DNA of 64,000 nucleotides from Kordia jejudonensis (GTDB taxonomy: Bacteria > Bacteroidota > Bacteroidia > Flavobacteriales > Flavobacteriaceae), in NCBI RefSeq assembly GCF_001005315.1, contig NZ_LBMG01000010.1:1-64000 (forward strand), in the 5' to 3' direction. Below, in pieces: positions 16,241 through 25,189 of the stretch (position 1 is its first letter; every line of letters begins with the position of its first letter). The notes under the pieces were generated by a model that was given only the letters and a program-made list of their open reading frames with translations, was not told where the DNA came from and did not search any database. The position numbers were made by a program, and so were the translations under genes.

Positions 16241-16362
16241 TCAGTTGAGAGGTATTTTCCCCTAAAGAAAAGGTTGTATATGGAACTAACTTAGTGTTTT
16301 TCCTATTTCAAAAATTTTTATTCGAACGTTTCTTTGTGCCGAAATTAAAAAATAGAAAACAA

Positions 16363-16578
16363 ATGAAAAAATTAAGAATCAACACTAGCTTACAATTAAA
16401 AAAATCGACCATTTCTGATTTGCAAACAAGTCAACTTAAAGGTGGATTGCCAACTACGCAACAATCAACAGTATTGACAATTCCAGACATTCCATTGCCT
16501 GTACCACAAGATCCAAGACCTATGACAATTAGCTATTCTAACTGTGGAAATTGTACTTCTTGGAAACCAACTTGCTAG
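16363..16578 (+). CDS. KGG-leader RiPP precursor peptide (class I lanthipeptide-like), orphan
   Basis: A 71-residue peptide. The leader MKKLRINTSLQLKKSTISDL ends SQLKGG, the Bacteroidetes leader pattern (Lys-rich N-terminus, LKK-T-I, then KGG for C39-type cleavage). The core, LPTTQQSTVLTIPDIP onward, is rich in Thr/Ser and Pro and ends with three cysteines (CGNCTSWKPTC), compatible with thioether rings. No LanB, radical SAM or peptidase-transporter gene lies nearby, so it is either served in trans or inactive. ATG 16363 is chosen; longer in-frame starts would add a Phe-rich segment without leader character. Confidence 0.72.
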   Translation: MKKLRINTSLQLKKSTISDLQTSQLKGGLPTTQQSTVLTIPDIPLPVPQDPRPMTISYSNCGNCTSWKPTC

Positions 16579-16605
16579 TACGAAATCACAAACAGAAACA
16601 AAAAA

Positions 16606-16763
16606 ACGAAGCTGTCTAAAAAGTATAAAAAAACGTCGTTCTGAACTATGTGCTGAACTTGATTCAGTATCAATTCAGAATCTCATTACACTGATTTTCA
16701 ATGATGATGAGAAACCGAATCAAGTTCGGCTTGACGAAAACTTAGCTTTTCAGACAGCTTCGT
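16606..16763. repeat. 158-bp nested inverted repeat (MITE-like or double terminator)
   Basis: ACGAAGCTGTCTAAAAAG (16606-16623) is the inverse of CTTTTCAGACAGCTTCGT (16746-16763) with one mismatch. Inside lies a second inverted pair running from GTCGTTCTGAAC at 16635 to a GTTCGGCTTGACG end at 16736, with CTGAACTTGATTCAG and related arms. It sits between the orphan RiPP precursor and the convergent RidA gene. Confidence 0.75.
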
Positions 16764-16789
16764 TATACTTTTCAGTATATATTATTTTC

Positions 16790-17257
16790 TTACTTCGCAG
16801 CAATGACATCAATTTCAATTTTTGCATTGGCGGCCAATCCGCCAGCAGCAAATGTTGTACGTGCAGGTTTGTTTGGAAAATACTGCACATACACGCTATT
16901 GAACGCTTTAAAATCGTTGATATCAGAAAGAATTACTGTACATTTTACCACACGATCTAATGACGAATTGTGTTGTGCTAACACTGCTTTTATATTTTCA
17001 ATTGCTTGCTTGGTTTCGGCTTCAATGCCACCAGTTGCCAACATTCCTTTTGCGTGATCTTTTCCTATTTGACCCGATAAAAACAATAAATTTTCCGTTT
17101 CTACAGCAGCACTAAACGGTGTATTTTGTCGTTGTGGCAAGTGCGATTTATGAAATGTTAGTTTTCCACTATCATTGTTGGTTGTATTGTTGTCGTTTGA
17201 AGTCTGACAGCTTGCTAAACATAAAAGTAAAAGACAAAGCGAAAAGATGGTTTTCAC
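16790..17257 (-). CDS. RidA/YjgF/UK114-family lipoprotein
   Basis: A 155-residue protein with a lipoprotein signal (LLLLCLASC), a short Asn/Thr linker, and a RidA domain: PFSAAVETENLLFLSGQIG, the NIKAVLAQHNSSLDRVVKCTV helix, and PARTTFAAGGLAANAKIEID. The usual PxR(T/S) ligand-binding Arg is present. RidA enzymes deaminate reactive enamines or imines in the cytosol; an exported lipoprotein version is less common and its substrate is unclear. It is convergent with the RiPP-like gene. Confidence 0.88.
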   Translation of the reverse strand: MKTIFSLCLLLLCLASCQTSNDNNTTNNDSGKLTFHKSHLPQRQNTPFSAAVETENLLFLSGQIGKDHAKGMLATGGIEAETKQAIENIKAVLAQHNSSLDRVVKCTVILSDINDFKAFNSVYVQYFPNKPARTTFAAGGLAANAKIEIDVIAAK

Positions 17258-17568
17258 AAGATTTGGTTTTTAGTTGAGCGTAAATTTAAGGAATCTTTAC
17301 AAGAATCTGTTTTTAGTAGTGATATTACTTTTTGTGATGGTTTAGATAAAATATTTCGACAAAGCAACCAGTTCTTTTAACTGTATTTACATTATTTTTA
17401 GCAACATATGTCATTATCATTTTTGAACTAAGCAATATTTTTTGATTTTATCTTAAAAACTATGTAAAACTAGGCTACATCTTATTAAAGATGATAATAC
17501 AAACACACTTAACTTCTTCTTCATCTTTAAATAAATTATTCTTAATATAGTTACCTTCTCAATTTTCG
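17258..17568. other. Intergenic region without gene
   Basis: This is the divergent gap between ridA and the T9SS protein gene. It is AT-rich DNA with no ORF or repeat of note; the only feature is the promoter-like element at its right end. Confidence 0.6.
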
Positions 17569-17576
17569 TAACTTTG
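17569..17576 (+). promoter_or_regulatory. -7 promoter element (TAACTTTG) for the T9SS-secreted protein
   Basis: TAACTTTG matches the Bacteroidetes consensus exactly and ends 26 bp before the ATG at 17603. Confidence 0.6.
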
Positions 17577-17602
17577 AATTCTAATTATATAATAAGAATC
17601 TT

Positions 17603-18523
17603 ATGAGAAAAATTACTTTTTTAGTATTCCTTTTTATCACTTCACTTTCATTTGGTCAAATTTTGATCGATGAAGATTTTGATTATCCGAATGGATCGCT
17701 TGTAGGCAACGGAACTTGGGCGTCGCATTCGGGTGCGGGAACAAATGCCATACAAGTCTCTAGCGGGGAAATTTCTATGTTACATGGAAGTGGAGTTAGG
17801 GAAGATGTAAACATTCCTTTTACAAGTACGTCCACAGTAAAATATGCTGGATTTGATATTACTGTTACGAACGGAGCGGCAATTAGTGGAACAGATAATG
17901 AGTATTTTGCACATTTTAATAGTACTGGTTTCAGAGCGCGTATAGATGTAGTTCCTCCAACTGGAGCAGGGGATTTTAGAATAGGAATTGCTTCTAATTC
18001 GAGTACAGCAGAAGCAACTTGGGCAACTGACTTAACATTTGGTGTAACATATAGAATTGTAGTAAGATATGATGAAACTAGCGGACAATCGCAATTATGG
18101 ATTGACCCATCGTTAGAAAGTGATACATCCATTTTAGGATCTGCAACTTCACCAACAGCAGTAACAAGCTTTTGTTTCAGACAATCAAATTCTTCATCTG
18201 ATGAAACAATCACAGTAGACAACCTAATCGTGAGCGAGAATTTTATGTCCAGTAGTACATTATCTACTCCACAAAATAATATCGGTAAAGATTTTTCATT
18301 GTATCCAAATCCTTTAAATGGAGCAACTTCTTTGACTATCCAAGGATTGACTAATAGAAATACTTCTGTGGTAATTTATGATATGCTCGGTAAAGAAGTT
18401 GTAAATACAACTGTTACGAACAATACATTAAATGTATCTTCATTAAATGCTGGTATTTACTTAGTGAAAATTCTTGAAGACAACAGTTCAAAATCAACAA
18501 TAAAGAAACTTATCGTACGTTAA
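17603..18523 (+). CDS. Secreted protein with type A type IX secretion (por) C-terminal domain
   Basis: A 306-residue protein. A signal peptide ends near SLSFGQ. A beta-rich region of about residues 22-215 begins with LIDEDFDYPNGSLVGNGTW, a lectin/LamG-like opening common in this family. The T9SS sorting domain is at about residues 228-306: LYPNPLNG, VVIYDMLGKEV, LNAGIYLVKI, and KKLIVR. It is exported through the type IX system and anchored or released at the cell surface. Ligand or enzymatic activity is unknown. It is monocistronic with its own promoter and terminator. Confidence 0.85.
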   Translation: MRKITFLVFLFITSLSFGQILIDEDFDYPNGSLVGNGTWASHSGAGTNAIQVSSGEISMLHGSGVREDVNIPFTSTSTVKYAGFDITVTNGAAISGTDNEYFAHFNSTGFRARIDVVPPTGAGDFRIGIASNSSTAEATWATDLTFGVTYRIVVRYDETSGQSQLWIDPSLESDTSILGSATSPTAVTSFCFRQSNSSSDETITVDNLIVSENFMSSSTLSTPQNNIGKDFSLYPNPLNGATSLTIQGLTNRNTSVVIYDMLGKEVVNTTVTNNTLNVSSLNAGIYLVKILEDNSSKSTIKKLIVR

Positions 18524-18551
18524 TAAGCTTTTCTTTCAAAAAAAATTAAAG

Positions 18552-18579
18552 ACACTTCTCAGCAATAGGAAGTGTTTTT
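18552..18579 (+). terminator. Rho-independent terminator after the T9SS protein gene
   Basis: ACACTTC (18552-18558) pairs with GAAGTGT (18569-18575), followed by TTTT. Confidence 0.7.
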
Positions 18580-18704
18580 CATGTATTGGTTAATTTGATA
18601 TTGATCCGTCATGTAAGCTTTACTGAAACATCTCTAAAAGCAAAGTAATCCAAATTCTAACAGCACAAGCGGTCTAACAACTGAGATTTCCACTTTCGTG
18701 AGAA

Positions 18705-19967
18705 TTAGAAATACTGTCCAATTCCGAAGACAATTCCGCTACTAGATTTTCTGGTAATTCCGTAACCATAATCGATTCGGAAAATTGCGTTAAAGATCCG
18801 TTTGTGAATAAATCGTAAACCAACACCAGGATAAATTCTGAAATTCCTACTTTCTACAAAATCGCCAAAATCGCCACCTGGATTTCGCCAAGTTCCTGCA
18901 TCTACAAAGCCGTTTCCTTGCAGAATAAACCAACCTTTTTCATACAATGTATAACGATATTCAGAATTTAACACCATACTTGCCGTTCCACGATCAATAA
19001 TGTTTCCTACACCACGAATATTCAAATTATTATCTACGGAAAAAGGTGCAAACGGACTTGCATTATTGGAAGCAACACCAAATCGGAAACGGTTTGCCCA
19101 ATTTCCTTTCGCGCCTACGCGTTCAAAATATAAAAAGTCGCTCCAACCAATTAAAAAGTTATCTTGAAAATCGTTTTCAGTCGTAACATATTGTAAGTAA
19201 AAGGTGTTTTTGATGCCTTCTACATATTGATAATCGTAGTTTAAATTGTCGTATTCATACACAAATTTCAACATTTGCTTGTCCAATGCTAAACTTTGCG
19301 GAATGGCATCCGAAGTGATTCCATTGAGATAACTATATTCTTCTTTAAAGACATTAACTCCAAATTGCAATCGATGTTTGAAATTTATTTGATACAACGC
19401 CAATACTTCAAATGAGGTATTGCTGTATTTGTAATTTGCCGAACCACCATCAAAAAATAACGGTTCTTCACTTGTCCAATTTTGATGATTGATGGCAACT
19501 CCAAAGTTTCGGGTAAACAAATTTGGCGCTCGTAAATTGATTCCATACGAATCAAATCCGTTATTTTGGTAAAATCCGCCAAAAGCAATATTTCTTCCCA
19601 AAAAATTATAATCATACAAACCTACTTTGTATGCAACTTGCTCATTTGTAGTTGTCCACACATTCACATTAGGAATCAGCGTAAAGTTTTCTTCTATATT
19701 AAAAAATACATTGTATAAGTTATCATGCGATAGAAATACTTGGTAATACGCATGTGAAACACCAGCCAAACGTTTTAATAATATGACATCTTGTTCGAGC
19801 TGCAGCGAATCTAATACATCGCCAGCACGAACGCTTACATATTTTTTCAGAAAGCCAACTTTGTTCTTTTTTTGTCCTTGAAATTTTACATCATACACAA
19901 TATTGTCCTGCGCAAATCCGTAGGAAGCAATTAAAAAAAATAGTAAAAGAAGTATTGTTTTTTTCAT
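18705..19967 (-). CDS. BamA/TamA-family (Omp85-like) outer membrane protein
   Basis: A 420-residue protein. A signal peptide ends near YGFAQ; one POTRA-like unit lies at about residues 24-95 (VSVRAGDVLDSLQLEQDVILLKRL); a beta-barrel follows, made of alternating aromatic strands and ending in FGIGQYF with the terminal aromatic expected for outer-membrane insertion. The RxRGxxN-like segment NNLNIRGVGN matches the family's lid region. It has fewer POTRA domains than BamA, so it is an accessory assembly or secretion barrel. It is 2 bp downstream of a lipoprotein gene and probably cotranscribed with it. Confidence 0.83.
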   Translation of the reverse strand: MKKTILLLLFFLIASYGFAQDNIVYDVKFQGQKKNKVGFLKKYVSVRAGDVLDSLQLEQDVILLKRLAGVSHAYYQVFLSHDNLYNVFFNIEENFTLIPNVNVWTTTNEQVAYKVGLYDYNFLGRNIAFGGFYQNNGFDSYGINLRAPNLFTRNFGVAINHQNWTSEEPLFFDGGSANYKYSNTSFEVLALYQINFKHRLQFGVNVFKEEYSYLNGITSDAIPQSLALDKQMLKFVYEYDNLNYDYQYVEGIKNTFYLQYVTTENDFQDNFLIGWSDFLYFERVGAKGNWANRFRFGVASNNASPFAPFSVDNNLNIRGVGNIIDRGTASMVLNSEYRYTLYEKGWFILQGNGFVDAGTWRNPGGDFGDFVESRNFRIYPGVGLRFIHKRIFNAIFRIDYGYGITRKSSSGIVFGIGQYF

Positions 19968-19969
19968 AG

Positions 19970-20737
19970 CTATTCAGCCATAAAGATACTCTGAAATACT
20001 GTATTTACCCAATTATCTTCACTGACATCCATGACTAAAAATTTATATGAATTTCCAGTTGTTAGCATTAGTGGATTTTCGGGAGTGATGTTTAAAACTA
20101 CATTGGAAGTGTTGTAGTATTGAAAGTGATTATCATATGTATAGGTTCCTGAAAGCAGTCCGTTATCAAGCGTTGAAACTACTTGAAAGTATATTTCGTT
20201 ATCGCCATTTGCGTTGTGTTCCCAAGTAAAATTTGGCATTTTTGGTGTTTGCTGATTCACAGTAATATCGTCTGTCCAAACGGTAGCTTTCGAGATATTT
20301 TTAGTTCTAATCGGATTGGAAAGTTTTACTTCGCCGTTGAGTTCAAAAGTAATAATTATCCATTGTTCCAACTCAAAAGGTCGTATAAATTGCTGAATAA
20401 AACCTTCATAAAGTGGTTGCGAGGTAATGGCTAATTTTTTATAATTGGAATAGTCATTTTGATCAACATTTAGGGTATTCGTTTCAAAAAACTGCACATT
20501 GGTAGCGCCTTCTTCTAAATAATAATACACATGTACGATTGCTGAATTGTCAATATCACTTGCCGCACAAGCAATTACAGCGCCAGTTTCAATGATTTGA
20601 TTGTCTATGATTTGAGATAATCTTGGGGAATTTTCGATCTGAATTGATTCCGAAGCATCATCAGACACACAGGAGACAATTGTAAAAAACAATGTGATAT
20701 ATATAAGTTGGGTTACAATTGTTTTAAAGGTATTCAT
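19970..20737 (-). CDS. Uncharacterised lipoprotein paired with the Omp85-like barrel
   Basis: A 255-residue protein with a lipobox (FTIVSC at about residues 18-23) followed by an acidic stretch typical of surface lipoproteins. The rest is beta-rich with no recognised motif: VHVYYYLEEG and PNFTWEHNANGDNEIYFQV look like two Ig-like sandwiches. The 2-bp gap to the Omp85-like gene suggests that it is a partner or cargo of that barrel. No enzymatic function can be assigned. Confidence 0.7.
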   Translation of the reverse strand: MNTFKTIVTQLIYITLFFTIVSCVSDDASESIQIENSPRLSQIIDNQIIETGAVIACAASDIDNSAIVHVYYYLEEGATNVQFFETNTLNVDQNDYSNYKKLAITSQPLYEGFIQQFIRPFELEQWIIITFELNGEVKLSNPIRTKNISKATVWTDDITVNQQTPKMPNFTWEHNANGDNEIYFQVVSTLDNGLLSGTYTYDNHFQYYNTSNVVLNITPENPLMLTTGNSYKFLVMDVSEDNWVNTVFQSIFMAE

Positions 20738-20744
20738 GTGTTTA

Positions 20745-21752
20745 TTATTGATGTAATTTATATTGCTGCCGAACGATTTCTTCAGCAGGTTTGTTTTGTG
20801 GTGTAAAATTAAAATCCTTCAAACCACCTGATTTTTCATAGTTGTGAAACCATTTCCAAATGAATCCGCCAGCAAACCATTCTTCGTTCCAAAATTCATT
20901 ATACATGGCTTGCAAAGCAACTTCTTGTGCTTTCAAATTGAGCGTTTTTCCTTTTCTGCTTGAATCCCACGGTTCTTTTCCTGTGTAATCTACACTACGA
21001 TATCCGTATTCGGTAAAAATCACTTTTCGGTTTAACTTTTTGGAAAGCGCTTGCATTTTTTCTTTGTGTGATTGCCAACCTTTTTGCAAACTTTCAACAG
21101 ATGGCATTTTTTCTTCACTCAATGGAAAATACGCATCAACTCCTATAAAATCAAGTTGTTCCCAAAACGGAACTTTGTCAAACGAATCCCAGTTTTCAGC
21201 GTAGGTTAATTTTCCTTTGTACACTTTTTGAACTTTACCGATAAACTCCTTCCAAAATGCTGGTCGAGCTGCAACAAATTTGTGCAATTCGGTACCAATA
21301 CAGAGCATTTCAGCGTTGATTTCTTCTGCCAAACTTGCGTATTCTAAAATAAAACGTTCGTATGACGCTTCAAACGCTTTCCAATCTGCTTCATTTTCCA
21401 TTGTAATGAACCCTGTAAACTCACCATTCCAAACCCAAATTTGCGGCTTAATCATGATTTTGATATTGTTTTTTTGTAAGAGTTCCGCATATTGCTTTGC
21501 TCCTTTTCTGGTTTCACCAAACCATTGTCGATCCGTATTGTGAATGATTTCAGTTGCCGCCAATTTTTTCATAAAACCAAATGGCATGATTGCGGCATAA
21601 TTTGCGTGAAGCTTTATGACAGGATCAATATTCGTTTGATCAATAGCGTTTGGAGCCGCTACAAAACTTACACCATTCATTTTTTGGGACTGACTTGTGC
21701 ATGAAAACAACAATAAGCCAACACATACGAAAAGAAGTCTACATTTCATCAA
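20745..21752 (-). CDS. Glycoside hydrolase GH113-like TIM-barrel lipoprotein
   Basis: A 335-residue protein with a lipoprotein signal (LLLFSC). The TIM barrel opens NGVSFVAAPN, and IMIKPQIWVWNGEFTG, IGTELHKF (acid/base Glu), FIGVDAYFPL, and VIFTEYGYRS (nucleophile Glu) follow. This matches GH113/GH5-like clan A beta-mannanases or related exo-hydrolases, and W-K-W near the C-terminus forms the sugar platform. It lies 7 bp upstream of the lipoprotein gene in the same operon. The substrate is not predictable. Confidence 0.85.
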   Translation of the reverse strand: MMKCRLLFVCVGLLLFSCTSQSQKMNGVSFVAAPNAIDQTNIDPVIKLHANYAAIMPFGFMKKLAATEIIHNTDRQWFGETRKGAKQYAELLQKNNIKIMIKPQIWVWNGEFTGFITMENEADWKAFEASYERFILEYASLAEEINAEMLCIGTELHKFVAARPAFWKEFIGKVQKVYKGKLTYAENWDSFDKVPFWEQLDFIGVDAYFPLSEEKMPSVESLQKGWQSHKEKMQALSKKLNRKVIFTEYGYRSVDYTGKEPWDSSRKGKTLNLKAQEVALQAMYNEFWNEEWFAGGFIWKWFHNYEKSGGLKDFNFTPQNKPAEEIVRQQYKLHQ

Positions 21753-21785
21753 TGATTTTTTTAGACTTCTAATGTACTATTATTA

Positions 21786-22715
21786 TTAAAAAATGGCTCT
21801 TAAACCTATGCTAAAAGTTTGTCCTAATCCTTGAAAATTATTTCCTCTTACAAATTTGTCAAATGACGCTTCTACGTTCAATACATCTGTTAATTGATAC
21901 TTACTTCCAATTCCTAATGAGGTTGAATTTTGTGCAAAATCGTTTCCTAAATCAATTAAGAAAGCTTGTTTTGTATTTCCATAAAACGTTAACTCAGGCG
22001 TTGGAAAGTAGCTTAAAAATACCGCCAATGGTAAAAATAAACTGTTGTTTGCAAAACGCTCGCTTATGTTCGCTGAGTTTGGATCTGCATCGCTACCTTT
22101 TTCTCCAAAATTGAATCCAAAATCAGCTTGTGTAAATAACTGCCATTTGTCTTGCCCGAAAGTTTTATCGTAGAAAAATTTAGTTTCCCAAAATACACTT
22201 CGTTTGTCTAAATATGGTGCATTTGCTTTGTCTTTAAAGATTGGTAAATACACAGAACTTGTAAAAGAGAAGTTCGAAATATTTTTGAAAGGTTGTACAC
22301 GAATAGAAGGCGCAATCGTCGTTAATCCGCTTCTAGCATTGTCATTATCTTTAAATTGCAATACGTCTAAAGCGCCAGCGCCACCAAATGTATTTGATCG
22401 TACTTGAAAAATAAATCCAATATTTACACGTCTATTATCACTAATTCCTGTGTAAATTTCTGTTGTGTTTGTAAAAAACGTTTCTCTCGGAATTGTTACC
22501 GAATTATTTCCTGCATCGGTTCGTTCGGTTTGTGTGTAAATACTATTGAAAAATTTTATATCCCATTGTCCTTTTTTCAATAATTTTGAAGGTGTAAACT
22601 CCTGAATATTATTTTTTTGATCTGCCGTATCATCATCTTGATCTTGATCTTGTGCAAAAGAGACGCCTACAAATAATAAGGCAAGTATGGTTACAAATAA
22701 ATTTTTAGTGTTCAT
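21786..22715 (-). CDS. Outer-membrane beta-barrel protein of unknown function
   Basis: A 309-residue protein. A signal peptide ends near GVSFAQ, with an Asp/Gln-rich spacer after it. Transmembrane beta strands follow: TEIYTGISDNRRVNIGF, ISNFSFTSSVYLPIF, and DFGFNFGEKG. It ends SIGLRAIF with the C-terminal Phe typical of barrels. It resembles transporter-type outer membrane proteins of Bacteroidetes without a clear named family. It is the upstream part of the envelope cluster on this strand. Confidence 0.72.
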   Translation of the reverse strand: MNTKNLFVTILALLFVGVSFAQDQDQDDDTADQKNNIQEFTPSKLLKKGQWDIKFFNSIYTQTERTDAGNNSVTIPRETFFTNTTEIYTGISDNRRVNIGFIFQVRSNTFGGAGALDVLQFKDNDNARSGLTTIAPSIRVQPFKNISNFSFTSSVYLPIFKDKANAPYLDKRSVFWETKFFYDKTFGQDKWQLFTQADFGFNFGEKGSDADPNSANISERFANNSLFLPLAVFLSYFPTPELTFYGNTKQAFLIDLGNDFAQNSTSLGIGSKYQLTDVLNVEASFDKFVRGNNFQGLGQTFSIGLRAIF

Positions 22716-22845
22716 GTTAGTTTGTATTTAGTAGTGTAATTAGTTTTTATTTCTTGTTTGATGTTGAATGCTAAATGTTGAGTTTTAAATTATTTACAAT
22801 TCAACATTTAAAATTTACAATGTCACATCGAGCGCAGTCGAGATG

Positions 22846-23562
22846 CTACTTTGTTTCATTCAATTTCCAGTTGTACGGATAGTAGCTAATTTTAGATTTT
22901 TCGGCTATTTTTTCTTCTCTATATTTGTTGATAAAATCGATTTCATTTCCGTTTTGCGTAAAATCTTCTTTATACCATTTCATAATTTCAGACAATTGTA
23001 CACGTTTTTTCTTTGCGTTTACCTTGATAAAATCATCGTTATTTAAGGCGATTCGCGTTTGTCTGTCTAATTGTGAATCTAAAGTGTTTGGCATATATGC
23101 TTCCGCGATGATTGGCGGACAACCTAAACCTGCACAAACCAATACAAAATGAAATCGTGCATCGTTGAAATTTCCACGTAGTAACTTGTGTTCTATATCA
23201 TTTAGCGTAATTTTCTTTCCACCAACTGCATGTTGTGTTTTATCAAAGAAACCGTTAATATCTAACGGAGATTTTACAGGATAATTTTCTACAATTCCTT
23301 TAATTACTGATAAATTATACACATTAATCCAAAATGCTTGAAACGTTTCGGCATCGCTTTTAGCAACCGAAATCGTATTGGTAGACGCTAAAATTTTATC
23401 CAATTCGGCTGTATTTTTTTTAATGGCTTTATAATTTACCTTTCCATCTTTTACATGTTCCTTAAAAAAAGCATCTGAAGCTTTAAAAAATGTAGCGGTA
23501 TCTTGCGCAAAACTTACTGTTGTAAATAATACCGTTAAAAATGTAATTGTGATATGTTTCAT
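22846..23562 (-). CDS. DUF547-domain secreted protein
   Basis: A 238-residue protein with a signal peptide ending near VSFAQ. The DUF547 domain follows: QAFWINVYNLSVIKGI, NYPVKSPLDI, and FVLVCAGLGCPP, ending FPYNWKLNE-like. ATG 23562 is used; an upstream in-frame start lacks signal-peptide sense. It is a paralogue of the DUF547 lipoprotein at 14629-15477, with the same motif order. Periplasmic location is expected; no activity is known. Confidence 0.85.
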   Translation of the reverse strand: MKHITITFLTVLFTTVSFAQDTATFFKASDAFFKEHVKDGKVNYKAIKKNTAELDKILASTNTISVAKSDAETFQAFWINVYNLSVIKGIVENYPVKSPLDINGFFDKTQHAVGGKKITLNDIEHKLLRGNFNDARFHFVLVCAGLGCPPIIAEAYMPNTLDSQLDRQTRIALNNDDFIKVNAKKKRVQLSEIMKWYKEDFTQNGNEIDFINKYREEKIAEKSKISYYPYNWKLNETK

Positions 23563-23830
23563 AAGTATGAATTTCAATTTGTAATGCTGGGTAAGTCCAC
23601 AAAACTTTTAGGAACTTACAAATCTTTCAAAAAAAAAATTTCGCTGTATGCATTTGATTTTCAAGCGCAAAACGAGTTGTTGTTTTCTTTAAAACCTTAC
23701 AATTGATTTTTAATTTATAATTATTCTAAATTCAAACTCAAAATATAAGTTCTTAACTTTACTAGCGACAGAATCCTCGACACAAACCAATTCCTGCACA
23801 ACAGGAAGTTAAAAAACCAACCGCATTTAT

Positions 23831-25180
23831 ATGGAACACATTGTTATTATAGGAAATGGAATTTCTGGAGTTACGGCTGCCAGACATATCCGAAAACTTT
23901 CCGATAAACGGATTACTATTATCTCCGCTGAAACGGAATATTTCTTCTCACGTACTGCGCTCATGTACATTTATATGGGACATATGAAGTTTGAACATAC
24001 ACAACCGTACGAAAATTGGTTTTGGAAAAAGAATCGTATCGAACTTAAAAAAGGATATGTGGAACAGATAAAAGACGCTTCTAAAGAATTGATTTTTGTC
24101 AATGGAGAAACCATGAGTTACGATAAGTTAATCATTGCTACAGGTTCAAAACCGAACAAATTTGGTTGGCCAGGACAAGATTTAGACGGCGTAATGGGTA
24201 TGTATCACAAGCAAGATTTAGAAAATTTGGAAACATATGCACCTAATAATAAAGTATGTCAACGTGCGGTTATTGTTGGTGGCGGACTTATCGGAATTGA
24301 ATTGGCAGAAATGCTTCAAAGTAGAGATATTAAAGTTACTTTTTTGGTACGTGAAAGTAGTTTTTGGAATGGCGTGTTGCCTGCTGGCGAATCAGAAATG
24401 ATTAATCAACATATAAAAGAACATCATATTGATTTACGCTTGGGCGTGAATTTACAAGAAATAAAAGCAGACGAAAACGGAAAAGTAAAGTCTATAATCA
24501 TCAAAGAAACTGGCGAAGAAATTCCATGCACAGTTGTCGGATTAACGGCTGGAGTTTCGCCAAATGTAGATTTCTTGAAAACTTCCAATATTGAAATTGG
24601 ACGTGGCGTCAAAGTGAATCGAAAATTAGAAACAAATGTTCCTGACATTTATGCAATTGGCGATTGTGCCGAACAACATGAAGCTATTGGAAATCGCAGA
24701 CCTATTGAAGCCGTTTGGTATACAGGTCGTATGATGGGCGAAACGGTTGCACAAACCATTTGCGGAAATCCGAAGGAATACAATCCTGGGCATTGGTTCA
24801 ATTCAGCGAAGTTTTTAGACATTGAATATCAAACCTACGGTTGGGTTTTTGGCGAACGTGGACGACCTGATTATGAACAGCATTTTCACTGGAAACATCC
24901 TGAACAACATCTCTGCATTACCATTGCGTATCACAAAGAAACTAACAAGTTCTTAGGAATTAATACGTTTGGAATTCGCATGCGTCATCACAGTTTTGAT
25001 ACATGGCTCAACGAAGGACGTTCGGTAGCATATGTGTTGGAACATTTGGCGGATGCTAATTTTGATCCTGAATTTTACAAACTTCACGAAAAAGAAATCG
25101 TAGCACAATTCAACAAAGAAAACAACACAAATATCCAACTCAAAAAGAGAAGTTGGAAACGTATTTTTCAATTCTCTTAA
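23831..25180 (+). CDS. FAD/NAD(P)-dependent oxidoreductase (nitrite/rubredoxin reductase-like)
   Basis: A 449-residue flavoprotein. The N-terminal FAD Rossmann motif is VIIGNGISGVTAA; the NAD(P) motif is VIVGGGLIGIELAEML; the FAD-binding C-terminal element is DIYAIGDCAE. The family includes rubredoxin-, ferredoxin- and nitrite-reductase flavin subunits. It is followed after 9 bp by a membrane polyferredoxin, which suggests that they form an electron-transfer pair moving electrons between NAD(P)H and a membrane-bound iron-sulfur protein. A TAACTTTA about 70 bp upstream is a possible promoter. Confidence 0.88.
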   Translation: MEHIVIIGNGISGVTAARHIRKLSDKRITIISAETEYFFSRTALMYIYMGHMKFEHTQPYENWFWKKNRIELKKGYVEQIKDASKELIFVNGETMSYDKLIIATGSKPNKFGWPGQDLDGVMGMYHKQDLENLETYAPNNKVCQRAVIVGGGLIGIELAEMLQSRDIKVTFLVRESSFWNGVLPAGESEMINQHIKEHHIDLRLGVNLQEIKADENGKVKSIIIKETGEEIPCTVVGLTAGVSPNVDFLKTSNIEIGRGVKVNRKLETNVPDIYAIGDCAEQHEAIGNRRPIEAVWYTGRMMGETVAQTICGNPKEYNPGHWFNSAKFLDIEYQTYGWVFGERGRPDYEQHFHWKHPEQHLCITIAYHKETNKFLGINTFGIRMRHHSFDTWLNEGRSVAYVLEHLADANFDPEFYKLHEKEIVAQFNKENNTNIQLKKRSWKRIFQFS

Positions 25181-25189
25181 CCAACTATT

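Noticed and set aside
16544-16960. ORF overlapping the RiPP gene end and running through the inverted repeat into ridA
   Set aside because: It crosses the nested inverted repeat and runs antisense to ridA; no family resemblance.
17258-17568. tRNA or small RNA search in the larger gaps (also 34880-35262, 41106-41486)
   Set aside because: No cloverleaf-compatible arms or CCA ends were found by reading.
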